DNA of 64,000 nt, taken from NCBI GenBank assembly GCA_902805475.1, contig CADCSX010000008.1, positions 2,276,001 through 2,340,000 on the forward strand. Reading direction: 5' to 3'. Numbering within the stretch: position 1 is the stretch's first letter; every line of letters begins with the position of its first letter. Source of the DNA: Entonaema liquescens (taxonomy: Eukaryota > Ascomycota > Sordariomycetes > Xylariales > Xylariaceae). A program made the position numbers and the translations under genes. The notes under the pieces were generated by a model. That model made no database searches. It saw nothing but the letters and a program-made list of their open reading frames with translations, and had not been told where the DNA came from. This document shows positions 24,001 to 36,900 of this stretch, piece after piece.

Positions 24001-27000
24001 CTCTTAATAGCTGATGTGCATAATTGTCGCACATACCCGGGGCCCCCTTTTTGCCTGCAAAGCGCGTGCATCGGAAGGCAGTTTAAGTGTAAATGCCCCT
24101 GCATTCCGGTACGAAGCCCGACCGAAGCCACTCTGGCCCCGTAAACGAATCTCCGTGTGGGACCGCCGCCATAGCGGTAATGATGGTAATGATGGGCGCT
24201 CCCTGATACATGAGGAGAGAAGGGGATCCCAGGTATCCCAGGTATCCCAGGCAAGCAGCCAATTTGACTGCCTCGCCCGTCAGCAATGCCAAGGACACAA
24301 TCCGTTTTCTTAGAGGACGCCAAGTACGGTCGGACCGAGCTTGTAGCCAGTCCTTTTTAGATACCAAGAGATTTGATCTACCACAATCGACTTGGCAGGG
24401 ACGGCAGTGGGACTTTACATCCTTTACGAGTCGCGCAGCCGGCAGCAAGGCACGTCAGACTTATTAGCAGCCTTTCAAAACTGGCAGCCATCGTCTCCAT
24501 CCTTGAAAAGGGGGCCGTTTGGTACCTTGGACGGCTATGTAGCCTGCGGTACTTCCCGAGCCCGGTAACAGTTTTACCGTCAATTTTGTATTGTACGATG
24601 TACATAAACAGAGACAAAACATGTCGGAACGCGGTCTAGAAGTGTCAGCATTGAGGTATTTTTACACTTTGCATGTTTCAGCAGGAAGCTGATATACGTA
24701 GACTCGTCGCGTGGGGAGAAGGTAAGCAAGCAGCACGAGTATGTCTTACACATACACACACATCTTCATCAACCTGCTAGAGATTCTGTACGAAGGGTGT
24801 TGAAAAAAAAGGGTTGTCGAAAACACTGGACTTGACATGCCTCGGGTGCTTCCAGGATACGGGCAAGACGGGATGAAGCGTTGGGCAGGGGTAATTGTCA
24901 CGCACTACTTCTTAGTACCCGTCTTGGCTCGTGAGGAAGTTCATGGTCTGTGGCGCCGAATGGGGGCTAATTTCGCCAGCCAGCCTTCACAACCAAAACA
25001 AGCTTCTTGTAAATGACGAATAACTGGGGATTCCCCTTGACCCCGAAGAAGGTAAGACAGCACACGACGGTGAGCAAAAATCGCAAGGGGGTTTCTCTCG
25101 TTGGCGTGGGGAAAACCTGGAGACGGGGGAGATCCTCGCCAATGAGGTTGGCTAAGATGTTTTGCTGACAGTGTTTCCCCAACGCCTGCTCGTCATGATT
25201 CCTGCAGGCTGGGAAGATTTCTTGCACGAGACCAAGAGATGAATTACTACGTATGTTCCCCTGTAGGCGAGATTGGGATATCTAGTTAGATTTTGTTGGT
25301 ACGCCCGAGAAAACTTACGAGCTCTGCTGGTTGACCGAGATGGCCCTTCACTAAAAAGCTTATTCACCGCCACTTCCGCATTAGTTTGCTGAAGCTGACA
25401 ATGACGGTAGGCTAAGAGGCTTTTCTTAGTTAAGCATGGATTGAGACGGCACGCTTCGAAGTTCTGCTCGAGAAGGGCGGCCACTCATAGATCATGAACA
25501 GCCTGGTTACAATTATAGTAGCGTTTTGGCTGCGCTGGCTTTTTGGTTTTCATGGTTGTCATCATTTCAATGTCATCGACGGTAACCGAATTGATAGACC
25601 CTGCTTGATTGCCTCGCCCAGAAAAATCCAACATTGGTTCCTTTTTTTCCGATACGTACCCCATGGGTAACCATGTCGATACGTTGGCCGAGGCTATGGG
25701 AATAAATCCCGCAAGCAATTTGGCCTACCCCTTTTGCTAATGAAGTGCTAAATGAGGCCTAGAGACCTTCCCTTTAATGGAGATATGGAAAAACGAGGCG
25801 ACAGGTCTCGATCTCCCTATTTTAATTTCTTGCGACTTCTAACTTCGGTAGTCAGCCAAGCGAAAAGGGACAATTCTGTTCGTAGAAGATAACTTGCCGA
25901 TCTTGTGTTCGGCCAAGAGCCTCAGAAGGCTGACTGCTTCGCCAAGAGTAAGAACTGCCATACACTAGGCCTCTCACAAAGGACACAAATTGGAATGGCC
26001 TAGGCCGATTCCCTCCTTGGCTATTTATTTCTAATACATAGATAGAGACAGGATCTCATAAAACTAAAATGATCATGGACTGCTATTCATCGTTGTGGGA
26101 GGACAGTAGAGCCAAGACGGCTTGACACATTTCAACCATATTGTGTATTTTCGCATCGAATTGACACCAGCTAATGCAGGAGGAGGGTAATGCAATTCCT
26201 CAGGTCACGAGAGGTGAAGATTCTGATCCGCAGAAGGGACCCCCGATTCGTTACTACATAATAGGTACCACGCGTAACGAAGCTGCACAAGTCTGCTCCT
26301 TTGGGACGACTGCAGAAGCACTTCAGGTCAAGCGGCCCAATCACAGGCCTTAGTTGCGTGGGGGAAAATACAACACTTCCATCCAGTAAACTACTTAAGG
26401 ACAAGGTTAAGAGCCAGCCCTGTTGGATGCTTAACGGATTGCCTTATTCGACCAAGCCGGATTTGTTACGAATGTAACAACATAAGTAATAGGATTTAAG
26501 ATGCCTGCCGCTCATCTGCCACTTCAAGTTTGAACTGGCGCCGACTTCAAGCGCCAGAGGCGTGGCTGCTATGGCTGTTGGATGGGAAATGGGAAATTGG
26601 GAATGGGGGAGAGTTGGATTCGTGGGGATGCAAGATGTGATTGAAGGAGATTGGAAACATAACGCCGCTCCGACATGCTTCTCGGTTGACGGGCAATTGA
26701 GTCTTGGCCGCCTCTGCGAAGGCACGAAGGCGTCTGCGTGGCATTCAACCGGCGTCGTGCTGGCTAGGCGATGATGCTAGGTGATATTCTCGACCGAAGG
26801 CTACTTCATCCTTCGATATATTAGATAATAGCCTTCATAAATTCAGCTTGGCCTGCCTGGGAAACCGGGAATGAGCCAAGGTAGATGTTCTCTCACTAAC
26901 CATGAAAACCAAGTTAATAGTGAAGTCGATAGTCGCCACTTGGAAGGCCGAGACATTTACATGGTGGTAACCAATCAAAGCGTTGAGACTAACCATACTT

Positions 27001-29700
27001 TAGGATTTACATTATCGTAGTAAATTATGGTTTATTTTTAAAGGCGTCTGCACCGGTATTCTCGCCAAGTGCAGATAGAAGCATGAAAGGCAAAAATTGT
27101 TAGTTATCATGATCTTACTGCTGTCGTCATCACGCTCTCTCCTGCTCAACTCTTCGGCGAACAAGTAGAAGCGCGCGAAGAAGCCCGGAGGAAGCCCGCT
27201 ACTGTCGGTAGTTGATGAGACATCCAAGCATTTGTGGCGAATGGTATGGTATGCTAGATTATGGCTAGATAATGCCTGGCAAATCTAGTTGATGCCCTGT
27301 CGCCCGTGGCTTAGATGATAGGTTAATAACACTCTGTCGGAGTTTTAATTGAGAATCGAGATAGAAACTATGACCGAATTTTGCGAGCGCTGCAGTGATG
27401 TCCAATTTCAAGGGTCATGTAAGGCAAATTATACATCTATGTCGCTTTTTGGGTAGATCTAAAGATCCTCCAGTGGGCATCAAAACCCGCTGAGCAAAGA
27501 CCCGGTAAGGTGGACAAATCACGAAAGGGGGCGGAATTGCGGCGCCCGCGCAACGCAACCAGACGACGACACATACCGCAGCCGCGCTCGGGGCCTCTCG
27601 GAATGATCGCATCTTCCTGATGAGCCTCGTTGGGTACGCAACGAACCGAGAAGCGTGGGAGAGACAACTGTCAAAACCGAATCGTTTGGAAGGGCAGGAC
27701 CCAAGAATATCTCACTAAATACACCTGCCAATGCTCGGCGCATCAACTAATGAGTAACAGCGATGATCGCTTAGTCTTGGCGGGTTCACTCGACAGAAGG
27801 TTCGTCGGGATATCCTGAGATAAGGCCGACAACCAAATTTCACCGCACGAACTCGAGTGTTCCGGTTGAGCGAAAACCCATATCCCATCGGCTATCGAAC
27901 CAGTCAGTTTCTCTTGTGAATGATGAGCTATGTGGCTATTGTTGATCAGTAATTTTCGGGATAGTACAGTAGGCAAACTGCCTCATAGATTATCATCTGT
28001 ATAGGTGTTCACACCTGATATGACGCATGTAGGATCGGGCGTTGAAGAGACTGGCTCGTGTCACCATTCCAACGATGAATGTTTATCCTCGTTACACGAG
28101 AAAAAAAAAAAAACCTTCGACGAATAAATCGATCTCTTCGTAATTGTATGTGGTTCTGGTTTCTACGTGCTGAAAGGGTTTAGTGGTTTCTGAATCCTCA
28201 AGACTTACATCATCTCGATCGAAGCTCGTAACGTAGCCAGGAATCATGATTCCATTACAAAGTGCTTCTGGCGCTCTGGGTGTCAAAATTCGCTTCTATT
28301 ATTATTAGCGCACGCTTCATTCTTCTAATGGCGGATGTAAAAATCACCGGTCCTTGGCGGGCGCGAGACGTAGGGTAGTGGCTGGGTCGGACGCGCGACG
28401 CCAAGGCCTTGGACTGAACTAGCAAATAGATGAAGGTTTCTTGGTATTGCCAATTGTTTTTGCTTCCGAACATTACAGAGGACCGAATTACACAGCCAAG
28501 AAAGTTACCAACGGCAATCACTTCTCGAGTGCTTTGTTAATCTCCAGTTGACCAATTCGCAAGTATGTAACTAACACAGGACGTATTCTTGGCGGGTAAT
28601 GAAGGTACTGGTGACAGTGAAGAGGGGGGAATTCGTCTTGGCTTCACATCTTCTAGAACAGATGTCGAAGACGACGGATACACGAGATCTACCATATCTC
28701 CCTACGATTTTCGCTGCAGTGTCCTTTGGTAGATACCTACATATCACGTCGTTACTAGTTAAGGTATTTAAGATAGTTAACTTGGAAACCACCGGTGATT
28801 TGAGGAAGATAATACAAGTAGTAACCGAACGTCATGTTCCGTATGCTATTACTGTTCCCTGATATCTTTTTTAGCTTCTTGACTTAAACTAGACCGTTGA
28901 GACGTTCCAATCAGGTCTCACTCTTGACCAATGCCACTCATTCCTATTACTTTTACTGAATTGTAATGTAGCATAAAGTTATGAAGACAACTTCGAGCAT
29001 CCGGTGATTGATGTGGGAATAGCGCCCCCTGGTTTACCCACTTACACGATAGGACACCCACTCTGAGCTAGGGCGCTCTGGGGTCTCCAAGGACCCAAGC
29101 AACAGCTAGAGTTAATTCTTTGATTAAATGGTACATTAGAGGCTTTTAAAAGTAACGAATAGCACTGTGGTAAACACAAGATTTATGAAGTGTCTCCTCC
29201 ACATTATCCCCGTTTCGCCGCGGCGGTGTCCTTGGGAAGTATACGATACTCGTTATGGTACCTCCCGCTCCCATCGCGGTTTGATTACATGTATTCATGT
29301 ATTACGACACTAGGCGTGCTTGACGTGAGTTATGCTGAACTACTAGTCGATATCGTAATCTCACGTTCTCCATTCTGACCCATCGATCTATACATAGCTG
29401 TACTAAGGTACTGGATTATGGATTGTAGATGGTGTACTCGCATACGGCATACAGTAGACGATGGGTTGTCTTTGCCAAGGCACGCATGGATTTTGCCGCG
29501 CAATTACTGCGCACACATGTCCTACTCAACTGAGGTTTCTAGGGAGCCATAGCCAATATTTCGACACAAAGCACTATATGTATGATGCCGTTGAAACTAT
29601 GTATGCCAAGTGATTTGAATGTCCGAGACTCAAAATTGAAGCAGTACTAGTATCTTAGATGGTCCCCTGGGGAATTCGGGCTTGAGTTTTATTTTCATCT
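21013..29700. other. Gene-poor 8.7 kb, no intact gene recognised
   Basis: Stop codons are frequent on both strands and the longest open stretches (about 120 codons around 24083-24448) are low-complexity or have no family signature. A short 9-bp tandem repeat (CCAGGTATC, about 2.7 copies) lies at 24228-24250. An A13 run lies near 28101. The texture fits old, mutated repeat-derived DNA, but no transposase, reverse transcriptase or integrase motif could be read. Confidence 0.4.
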
Positions 29701-31298
29701 ATTCTCCTCGCTTCTGGGATCCTTAAGTTACGACTTAAGTCGACATTTCTTCTCCCCACGCCGCCGTGCTACCCACTGCTGCCACTTACAGCCATTCATT
29801 TTATACACTCAAAGCGTCCCTAGTACAACCACCCCAACTTCAAACCTACCTAAGTTTGATCCTGACCGGGCCACATATCAACCTTCCTGCAGGCCGATTC
29901 CTCTAGCCCCGTCTCCGCAGGGTCCTCTGCAGCTAGCTAGTATAGGTTATCGCTTCTTTCTTGTACAATACAGGCGGTAGTATACTACCTACAGCCGCCT
30001 TTCGTACTTCGCACTTTGCTTGCGAGCTAGGGTACCGTAGTAGTGGGTTGCTCGCATGCACATTACAACTTGGGCCAAAGATCAACAAAAGTGCCCACAA
30101 GCTTCGACTTACATACAGATTATAACGCTCAGTACCATGTCGAACCTTCAGCCCCTAACCTAACTCTGCAATTGCTATTATAATACCGGCTTTCATCCCA
30201 CCTCCCGAATCTTTCCTTGCCTTCCTCTTCATCGCTGTCTGCCTTGGCATTCAGGCAACGTAGATCTCTAGATCCTATTATATACTTCCGCGGTGTGTGC
30301 AACCCACGACATTGCAGCATACTACATTTATTATTAAACCAGAACCACCACCCACCTATCCGTCGAACACCTGCATCGAACATTCGAAGAAGGACACAGC
30401 CAAGACACATTTACAGGAGCCCCCTTTGTTGATTCTTTTAACTTTTTTAAACCTCGGATTTCCTCGATGTACGAGACCAGAGGACGACATCTCCGGAAAC
30501 GAGAAGGACCGTTTACTATTTCCGTCATATCATCGAGGTTACCATATCTATACTAGGCCCGGTGTTGTTTAGTCAACTTTCAAGCCAGGACTTTTGGGGA
30601 AGAAAACATCAGATACTTCTTCATCACCAACCAACCAGCAAGCAAAGGAACAAAGAACGTCATCGGAAACCCGAATCGACCGAGTTGCTTTTCCGACTAC
30701 CGACTACCGAGGGTTCTCCATTCAGTCAGTAAGAAAGTAGTAGCGGGCTTGGACTGAATTTACCTAAGCCGCTAGTCCTTTTGGCTTGACCTTGATAGAA
30801 GGAACAGAGAAAAAAAAAAGTTACCTAGGCTAGGATATGGGTTGGTGTGCCTAGGCGGATCAGTCTACTTTTTTCGGATAGGAAACCAAGATTTCAAACG
30901 GCCATTCTAGGTCTAAGTTTGAAGCAGGGCGAAAAATAACGCTTCAAGCGCTCTCATCACGGCCGAAGTCCCACCACCATACGCCATAAAATCCCAACCG
31001 ACCTTTTTGTCAGCTGCTTCCACTTAATCTGCGACCCTCCGCCCATTTTCAGCCATTAATTATCCCACCGAGTCTGACCCCCGCTTAAAAGGTGTTTCCC
31101 ACCTAAGCCGATTCCCTCCAGCTCCTGACCATTTTAACCTGGCACCTGGCACCTAGCACCTGGCAAACCAAGCCTAGCGCCCTATATTTATGGTTGTTGT
31201 ACTGGTATATTGTACTGAACTAATTGATTGTAACTGAAGCAACTGGTTGCAATTGGTACAATTACAATTGATACAAAAGTACCAATCAATTTATAACA
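29701..31298. other. Upstream region of the Hal4-type kinase
   Basis: Long pyrimidine-rich and ACC-rich stretches (30320-30440, 31010-31170) resemble a fungal promoter and long 5' leader. CACCTGG/CACCTAG is repeated at about 31141-31163. Just before the start codon, ATTGGTAC (31252-31259) and GTACCAAT (31279-31286) form an inverted pair of CCAAT-type boxes. No protein-coding gene is seen. Confidence 0.45.
31252..31286. promoter_or_regulatory. Inverted CCAAT-box pair before the kinase start
   Basis: Two exact 8-bp inverted copies (ATTGGTAC and GTACCAAT) end 13 bases before the ATG at 31299. CCAAT is the known core of the fungal HAP-complex site. The position so near the start codon makes a promoter role uncertain, and it could equally be a leader hairpin. 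Confidence 0.35.
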
Positions 31299-33913
31299 AT
31301 GGCAGCCCCACAAACCCAATCCAGGACCCTGTCCCCGGCGATGTCATCGCTGTTGCCCTCCGATAACTCGCATTCACCTTCACCCGCTTCAAACCAAAAC
31401 CAGTCATTGCGTCCCTCTTCTTTTGACACTGCAATAACAACAGGTGACGCTGCAACTTTTGTTACTCGCATTTCGTCATCTGCATCAACAACGCCTTTAG
31501 GTATATTCAGCCTCCCCGACCCACCCCGTTGTTCTAATTTTCAAAATCTTTTAATCTTTTAATCTTTTAACCTCTAAAATAAAAAATAAATAAATTTAAT
31601 AACCAAATTCAACCTACAGACATTTCTCCGTCACCTTCTGTTACTTCTCTCAACACTACGAATACTACAAACACTACAAACACCACAATCACCACAATCA
31701 CCACCACAACCTCTTTCTCAGCCTGTTCCAATAACAGTAAGACTCCGATCGAGTCGCTCCGGCGTTATCCACTAGACCTTACCGGTCCAATCCCCGAGGA
31801 GCACGAGGAGGAGCACGACGAAGAAACCGGTAGTGAATCATTCTCTAACGAACCTGGTACGCCAATTAGCGGGAGACAATCACGGGATTTCCGTTATTGC
31901 GAACAGAACGATACTTACCTCCGTCGCGACTCAATTACTAATGGTCTCGCTGCTTCTTCATCAGGTGTTCAAGAGCATCCCGATGTTTCCTTGACCATCA
32001 TTAATAAAGACGTCACGAACCCGGCCCTTTTATTCCCTCCGTCAACTGTTTCTGTTCCCCTTCCCTCACCAACTAACACCAACACTACCCCACTATCACC
32101 TACGTCTATTGCACCAGTGGTATCCCATGAACCATTAAATAGACCAGTTACGACACAATCTGAATATAATCGACCTGAGTCAGATCGACGTTCGTCAACA
32201 ACTACAACCACAGCGCCAGTAAGAAACTTTGCGCGACGTTCCTCTTCTGCGTTAACCAGGATGGCGTCAATTTTTAAGCGCAACAGTTACCACGTGGGGG
32301 ACGGCAGTGTAACAACGGAGTTTAGAGAACCCAATTATAATGGAGAGACATCTGAGTCCACTCTCGCCTCTACCAATAAAGTAACCCCGAACACAAGTCG
32401 TCGCCGCTTCTCTTATCATCGTTCAGCTGCGTCGACTAGATCAAATACCCCGCCGTCACCTGCCTCTCCTTTGGAAACTCCCCCTAATTCACAAGAAAAG
32501 TCAAATGGCGTGTCTATACCTACGTCGCGCGACTTTTTGGAAAACAACTCCAAGAAAGCCAGGGCGAACACAGGTCTTTCTCTCCGTAATAGGGTAGTGG
32601 GGTTTGCATCGACTAAGACTCACTCACACCGACGAACAAGGAGTCTAGAACGAAAAAAGAAGAACGAAGAGGAATTGACAAGACAGCCATGGGCAATCCC
32701 TCCTGATGCTGGTACTGGTATGAAAGCCAGACGACTAAGTCTCAGTCTTCCCGACGATTTCACCGTCGATGTTGCGGATCTCACCAAGGAGTTCGAATAC
32801 CAGCACAAATTCCTAGGCCGACACGGAAAGCATCTAGGTAAAGGTGCAACGTCAAAGGTTACTCTTATGGTACGTAAGGGTAGCCCTGGTGAGCTGTACG
32901 CCGTAAAGGAATTCCGTTCCAAGAGCTCATCCGAAACCGCCGAAGAGTACGAGAAGAAGATAAAATCCGAGTACAGCATCGCAAAGAGTTTGCACCATCC
33001 CAACATCGTCGAAACCATTCGCCTATGTACTGACCATGGACGTTGGAACCATGTTATGGAGTATTGTTCTGAAGGTGACCTTTTCGGCTTGGTTTCGAAG
33101 AAGTATCTCCGAGACGAGTCTCGCGAGATAGACCGTATGTGCCTGTTCAAGCAGCTCTGCCAAGGGATCAACTATCTGCACTCGAATGGCATCGCTCATC
33201 GGGATATCAAGCTGGAGAACTTGCTGATCACTAAAGACAGCAAGTTGAAAATAACGGATTTTGGTGTTTCCGAAGTCTTCTCCGGTATACATCCTGGTCT
33301 GCGAGAAGCCGGTGGCCAGTGCGGCGTGGGTATGGGTGACATTCGTCTCTGCAAACCTGGTATTTGCGGCAGTCTCCCATACATTGCTCCTGAAGTCCTC
33401 AGTAAGAATGTCGACTACGATCCCCGCGCTCTGGATGTTTGGAGTTCGGCTATTGTCATGCTGTACCTAATTTTCAACGCCAACTTGTGGGAGAAAGCAC
33501 AGGCAGGCTTATCATCCCCGAGTCAAAAGACGTACAATGAGCTCGTTAATGGTTGGACGAAGATCAATGCTAAGAAGGAGGCAAATCCTAAAGAGATCGG
33601 CGAGGATGTCTATCCTAAGGTCGCCGCATTCGAATTTTGCGTCAGACCCGCACCTCTTCGGCGTCTACTATTGAAGATGCTCAATCCCGACCCGAAGAAG
33701 CGCATCACGATGAGCGAGGTTATGTCCAATAGGTGGATGAAGAATGTGGAGTGCTGCCAGCTGGAAAGCTACGAAGACCCCACCAAGTTTATTGATGCCT
33801 CCAAGAAGGACTGGATGAAGTCGGGTGCCAACAAGATATTCTGCCACAACCACTTGCCTCCCATGAGCACGGGACACGGCCTGCCTCCGATGCCCGGCAA
33901 ACCCGGCTACTAA
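31299..33913 (+). CDS. sat4: Hal4/Sat4-type serine/threonine protein kinase
   Basis: Exon 1 is 31299-31500 and exon 2 is 31620-33913. The 119-nt intron has a GTATAT donor and ACAG acceptor. The product is 831 aa. The fungal Hal4/Hal5 kinases stabilise nutrient and potassium transporters at the plasma membrane. Residues 1 to about 460 are Ser/Thr/Pro-rich and disordered, with Thr/Asn runs encoded by ACN/AAN repeats near 31650-31705. The kinase domain starts at about residue 466. It shows the glycine loop GKGATSKV (474-481), the ATP lysine in YAVKEF (K497), HRDIKLEN with catalytic D596, DFG with D614, and APE ending at E659. The insert with GDIRLCKPGICG between DFG and APE and the C-terminal CHNHLPP are typical of the Hal4 branch. 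All catalytic residues are present, so the kinase should be active. A region of about 1.6 kb upstream without a gene suggests a long promoter or leader. Confidence 0.9.
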
Positions 33914-36900
33914 GGAGAGCCCACTCTCTTTGATTTTTCTTTTCGTTGCATAAACTTTAGGTTAGGATTTGTGTTGATATGGCGGCGTTCTACGGAGATA
34001 TCCCAGGAGATTAGGGAGCGGGCGACAAGGGATATTGTCGCAGTGGTCTGCATTTTCTCTACACGCGGTCATGGATCATATAAAGTATTGGTGACAACAC
34101 CGTACATATTGAGTTCCTTTCTTTTATCATGTCATCTGAGTAGCTGAACATTGGCACTCACGGTTAACCAGCATAAGCATTGAGGGAGGGCGGTATCACA
34201 GTTGAACCCCAAAAATTGCACGAGCGGGCAGGAATCTCACGAGGCATAATTCTGGGCCTCTCTGGTGGTATCAGATTACATTATCCTAATGATAGAAATC
34301 GACCTTTTGCATGGTCCTACCTGAAAGGGCTAATTCTGGGGCTGGTCGTCCCTCTTGATAGAAGCTTCGTCATATTGCAGCTTTCCCTGCAAGAAGCCGG
34401 AATAGAATACGTTAAAGTGAATATCTTTTATTTTAGTACATGCAAAGTGATGTTATTCTTCTGTCTTAAGTTTTACGAGATGTATAGAGTATACGTCCCG
34501 ACGCCATGGTAAAGTAACCCGGCATGGTGCAACTCGCCGTCAAGTCTATCAAGACATGTAATACAAACCTATTGCTTTTCCCCACAAAATGTAGGTAAAA
34601 ATACTCCAACGTCGAGGGCCAAGCACGGGAACACAGATCGTTGCAGGTGGCGCATTTTGGCGTCTGACTTGTAACTTACAGGTTTGGAGGTAACTTCGGA
34701 AACGCCACTATCTCTTGTATATCTCTTAGACGGTTGCCGCGCCGTGGCGTCGAGGGGTAAAGTCTTGAACCGACGACTTACTGCATTCATCCCTTTAGTC
34801 AATTTTAAACATCCGTTTTTTTAGGCCTGTTAAAAAAAGAAAAAAACGTGATGGATGCGATATCATGATTTGCGAAAAAAGTGAGGATCTTAGATTTGCC
34901 TCTAGATCTTGTGAGATTTACACGGATACCGTCGCAGCTTGCATGCATCCATGGGTGCGTACAAAAATACATACTGCCCTATCATGGTAAGTACTTAGGT
35001 ACATACCTAAGTTATCTAAGTTAGGTTAGGGACTTACATAACGTCAACCTTGAATCCAGCTAGCTTGTCGGCGTCGGCGTCTCGCGCTGATGGAGTGACC
35101 GTAGCTGCTGGGGACGCGCTAAGGTAAGCGTTTCCCCTAAAGTACGGGTGGTTGTAATGTCCATATTATTTCCGGGCGTACGGATATTCCAACGAACAAG
35201 TGCTCAACCCTTCAAATTGCCTAGCGTAACAGCCAAGGACAAACAAGCCTTTTCGCAAATGCGGAACCTGCATGATGCAGCAACAAAAAATGGCTCCTTG
35301 GCCTTGTTTAGGGGTATACTATCTTGGGTACTATCTTTCGCATTTCAATCTAGCAGCAGGTACGGTACAGTACTTATGTACATACATACATAACATACAT
35401 TATATTAGCTGGGTATGCATAAAAATTTGTACAACCTGAAATTTTATGTTTAAGTACTACCGTACCAATGGATGAAAAAGACTTGGACCCCGGCGCTTCT
35501 CGATTGACCAAACTGACCAATCGCATCATCCGCTTTGGCATATTATCTATCCGGATGCGGTAATCCACTACCCAAACCTTTCATCTTGCTTGTTCATTTG
35601 CTAGCAACTTTCTCTCTTTCTTGTTCCTTGCTCCTTTTTTCGGGCACATGTTTATTCGGTTGCCTGCCCGCGCGAAAAGGTTGATATGAATAATGGCAAT
35701 TACAGTAATATCGCCGAAATGTCGACTTCCTATTACGGAGATAGGTATTTCGAATAGTGGATGAATGATGATGAGGTTCTTAGCAAATGACTCGTCCCAA
35801 AGAATAAGCTAGATCCATCAAAAGCATAAGCATATCAACTACACTTCATACACGTGTAGTTGTACCTTTCACTCCGTCGCTTCGGTACCGACCCCGGCTA
35901 ACAGCTCACGTGTAGGCTACTAGCCTTCAGGGTCCCCTTCAAGGCATTCGGGGCTTGAGAACTAGTTCTACTAGTTTGAGCTCGAATGGATATTAAACAA
36001 ACTATCCCTTTTTCCCGCGCTTGTTGCCGCTTTTGCCGCATCGCCGGGCATTCCCTCCTCTCGAATGGCGGTTGGCGAGGGGTTGTTCCTTGGCCCCGTG
36101 TTGATTCGTGCCCGCCGTGACGATGGGATTTTCCCTACATCTGCGAGCTTCGAAGGGCCGCCGGTTGTGAATGGAGGGTAATACGGAGGAATGAGAAGGG
36201 GTGCAGCTTACCTGCCCGGCCTTTCGAATAAGCAAAAATCGGCGATCCGTTATCTGGGAAAATGCCTTGACCGAACTGACCGACTGACTTACTACGTACA
36301 TCTATCATTTCATCTCATCTCATCTCATAATTCCCATCGCGATTTAATTTACAGCTGCGCGCCGGCGAGACCTCTGGGTGAGATCCCGCCAGAATGGAGT
36401 ATCATCACAGGAAAATTCTCAGATCCCGTCGAGTAAGGCCGCGGCTTTCCTTCCCTCTGGCTGGTGATCATGCGTAAATACAACCCCGACACGGTTGGAT
36501 TTCAATTGCATCGCTTCCACTTACGTGGGGGGACTTTGAGTAATTGGGAGGGCCCATTTCCCGGTGCTCTGCTCCGGCTTTCCAAACGCGAACTAGCATC
36601 GGCTTATTACTAGTATATCTACTTTTCTTTTTTTTCCCTGTTGGGTCTCAATTCTACCGCTGCTACGGTACCTGAGGGTGTTGTTGGTTCAGCAGCTGAA
36701 ACAGGTGTACGATAGCTTACGGGGCAGGAGATGCGTGCAGCAAAAGGCGTGCTATGTAGGGATGGGACCGGTCGTCTCCCATCGGTCAGAATGGCTTTTC
36801 TAGTGGGTATCTACAATCACACGCACGCGCTCTCTGACGAGGTACGTAGGGACCCGTACATACGTGGTGTACTACAAGTCGAGATATCCCTCTACGCTTA

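Noticed and set aside
23190..25720. Series of overlapping open frames of 75-120 codons on both strands
   Set aside because: None has a recognisable motif, the frames shadow one another, and no intron pattern links them.
28599..29378. Two plus-strand open frames sharing a short P-Y-P-x-FAAVS-like string
   Set aside because: The similarity is only a handful of residues and the surrounding DNA does not align; treated as coincidence.
34180..34512. 110-codon open frame with hydrophobic segments after the kinase gene
   Set aside because: No family resemblance, poor start context and position in the kinase 3' flank.
35000..35032. TTAGGTTAGGG resembling telomere repeat
   Set aside because: Only about one and a half units in a TAGGTA-rich context; not a telomeric array.
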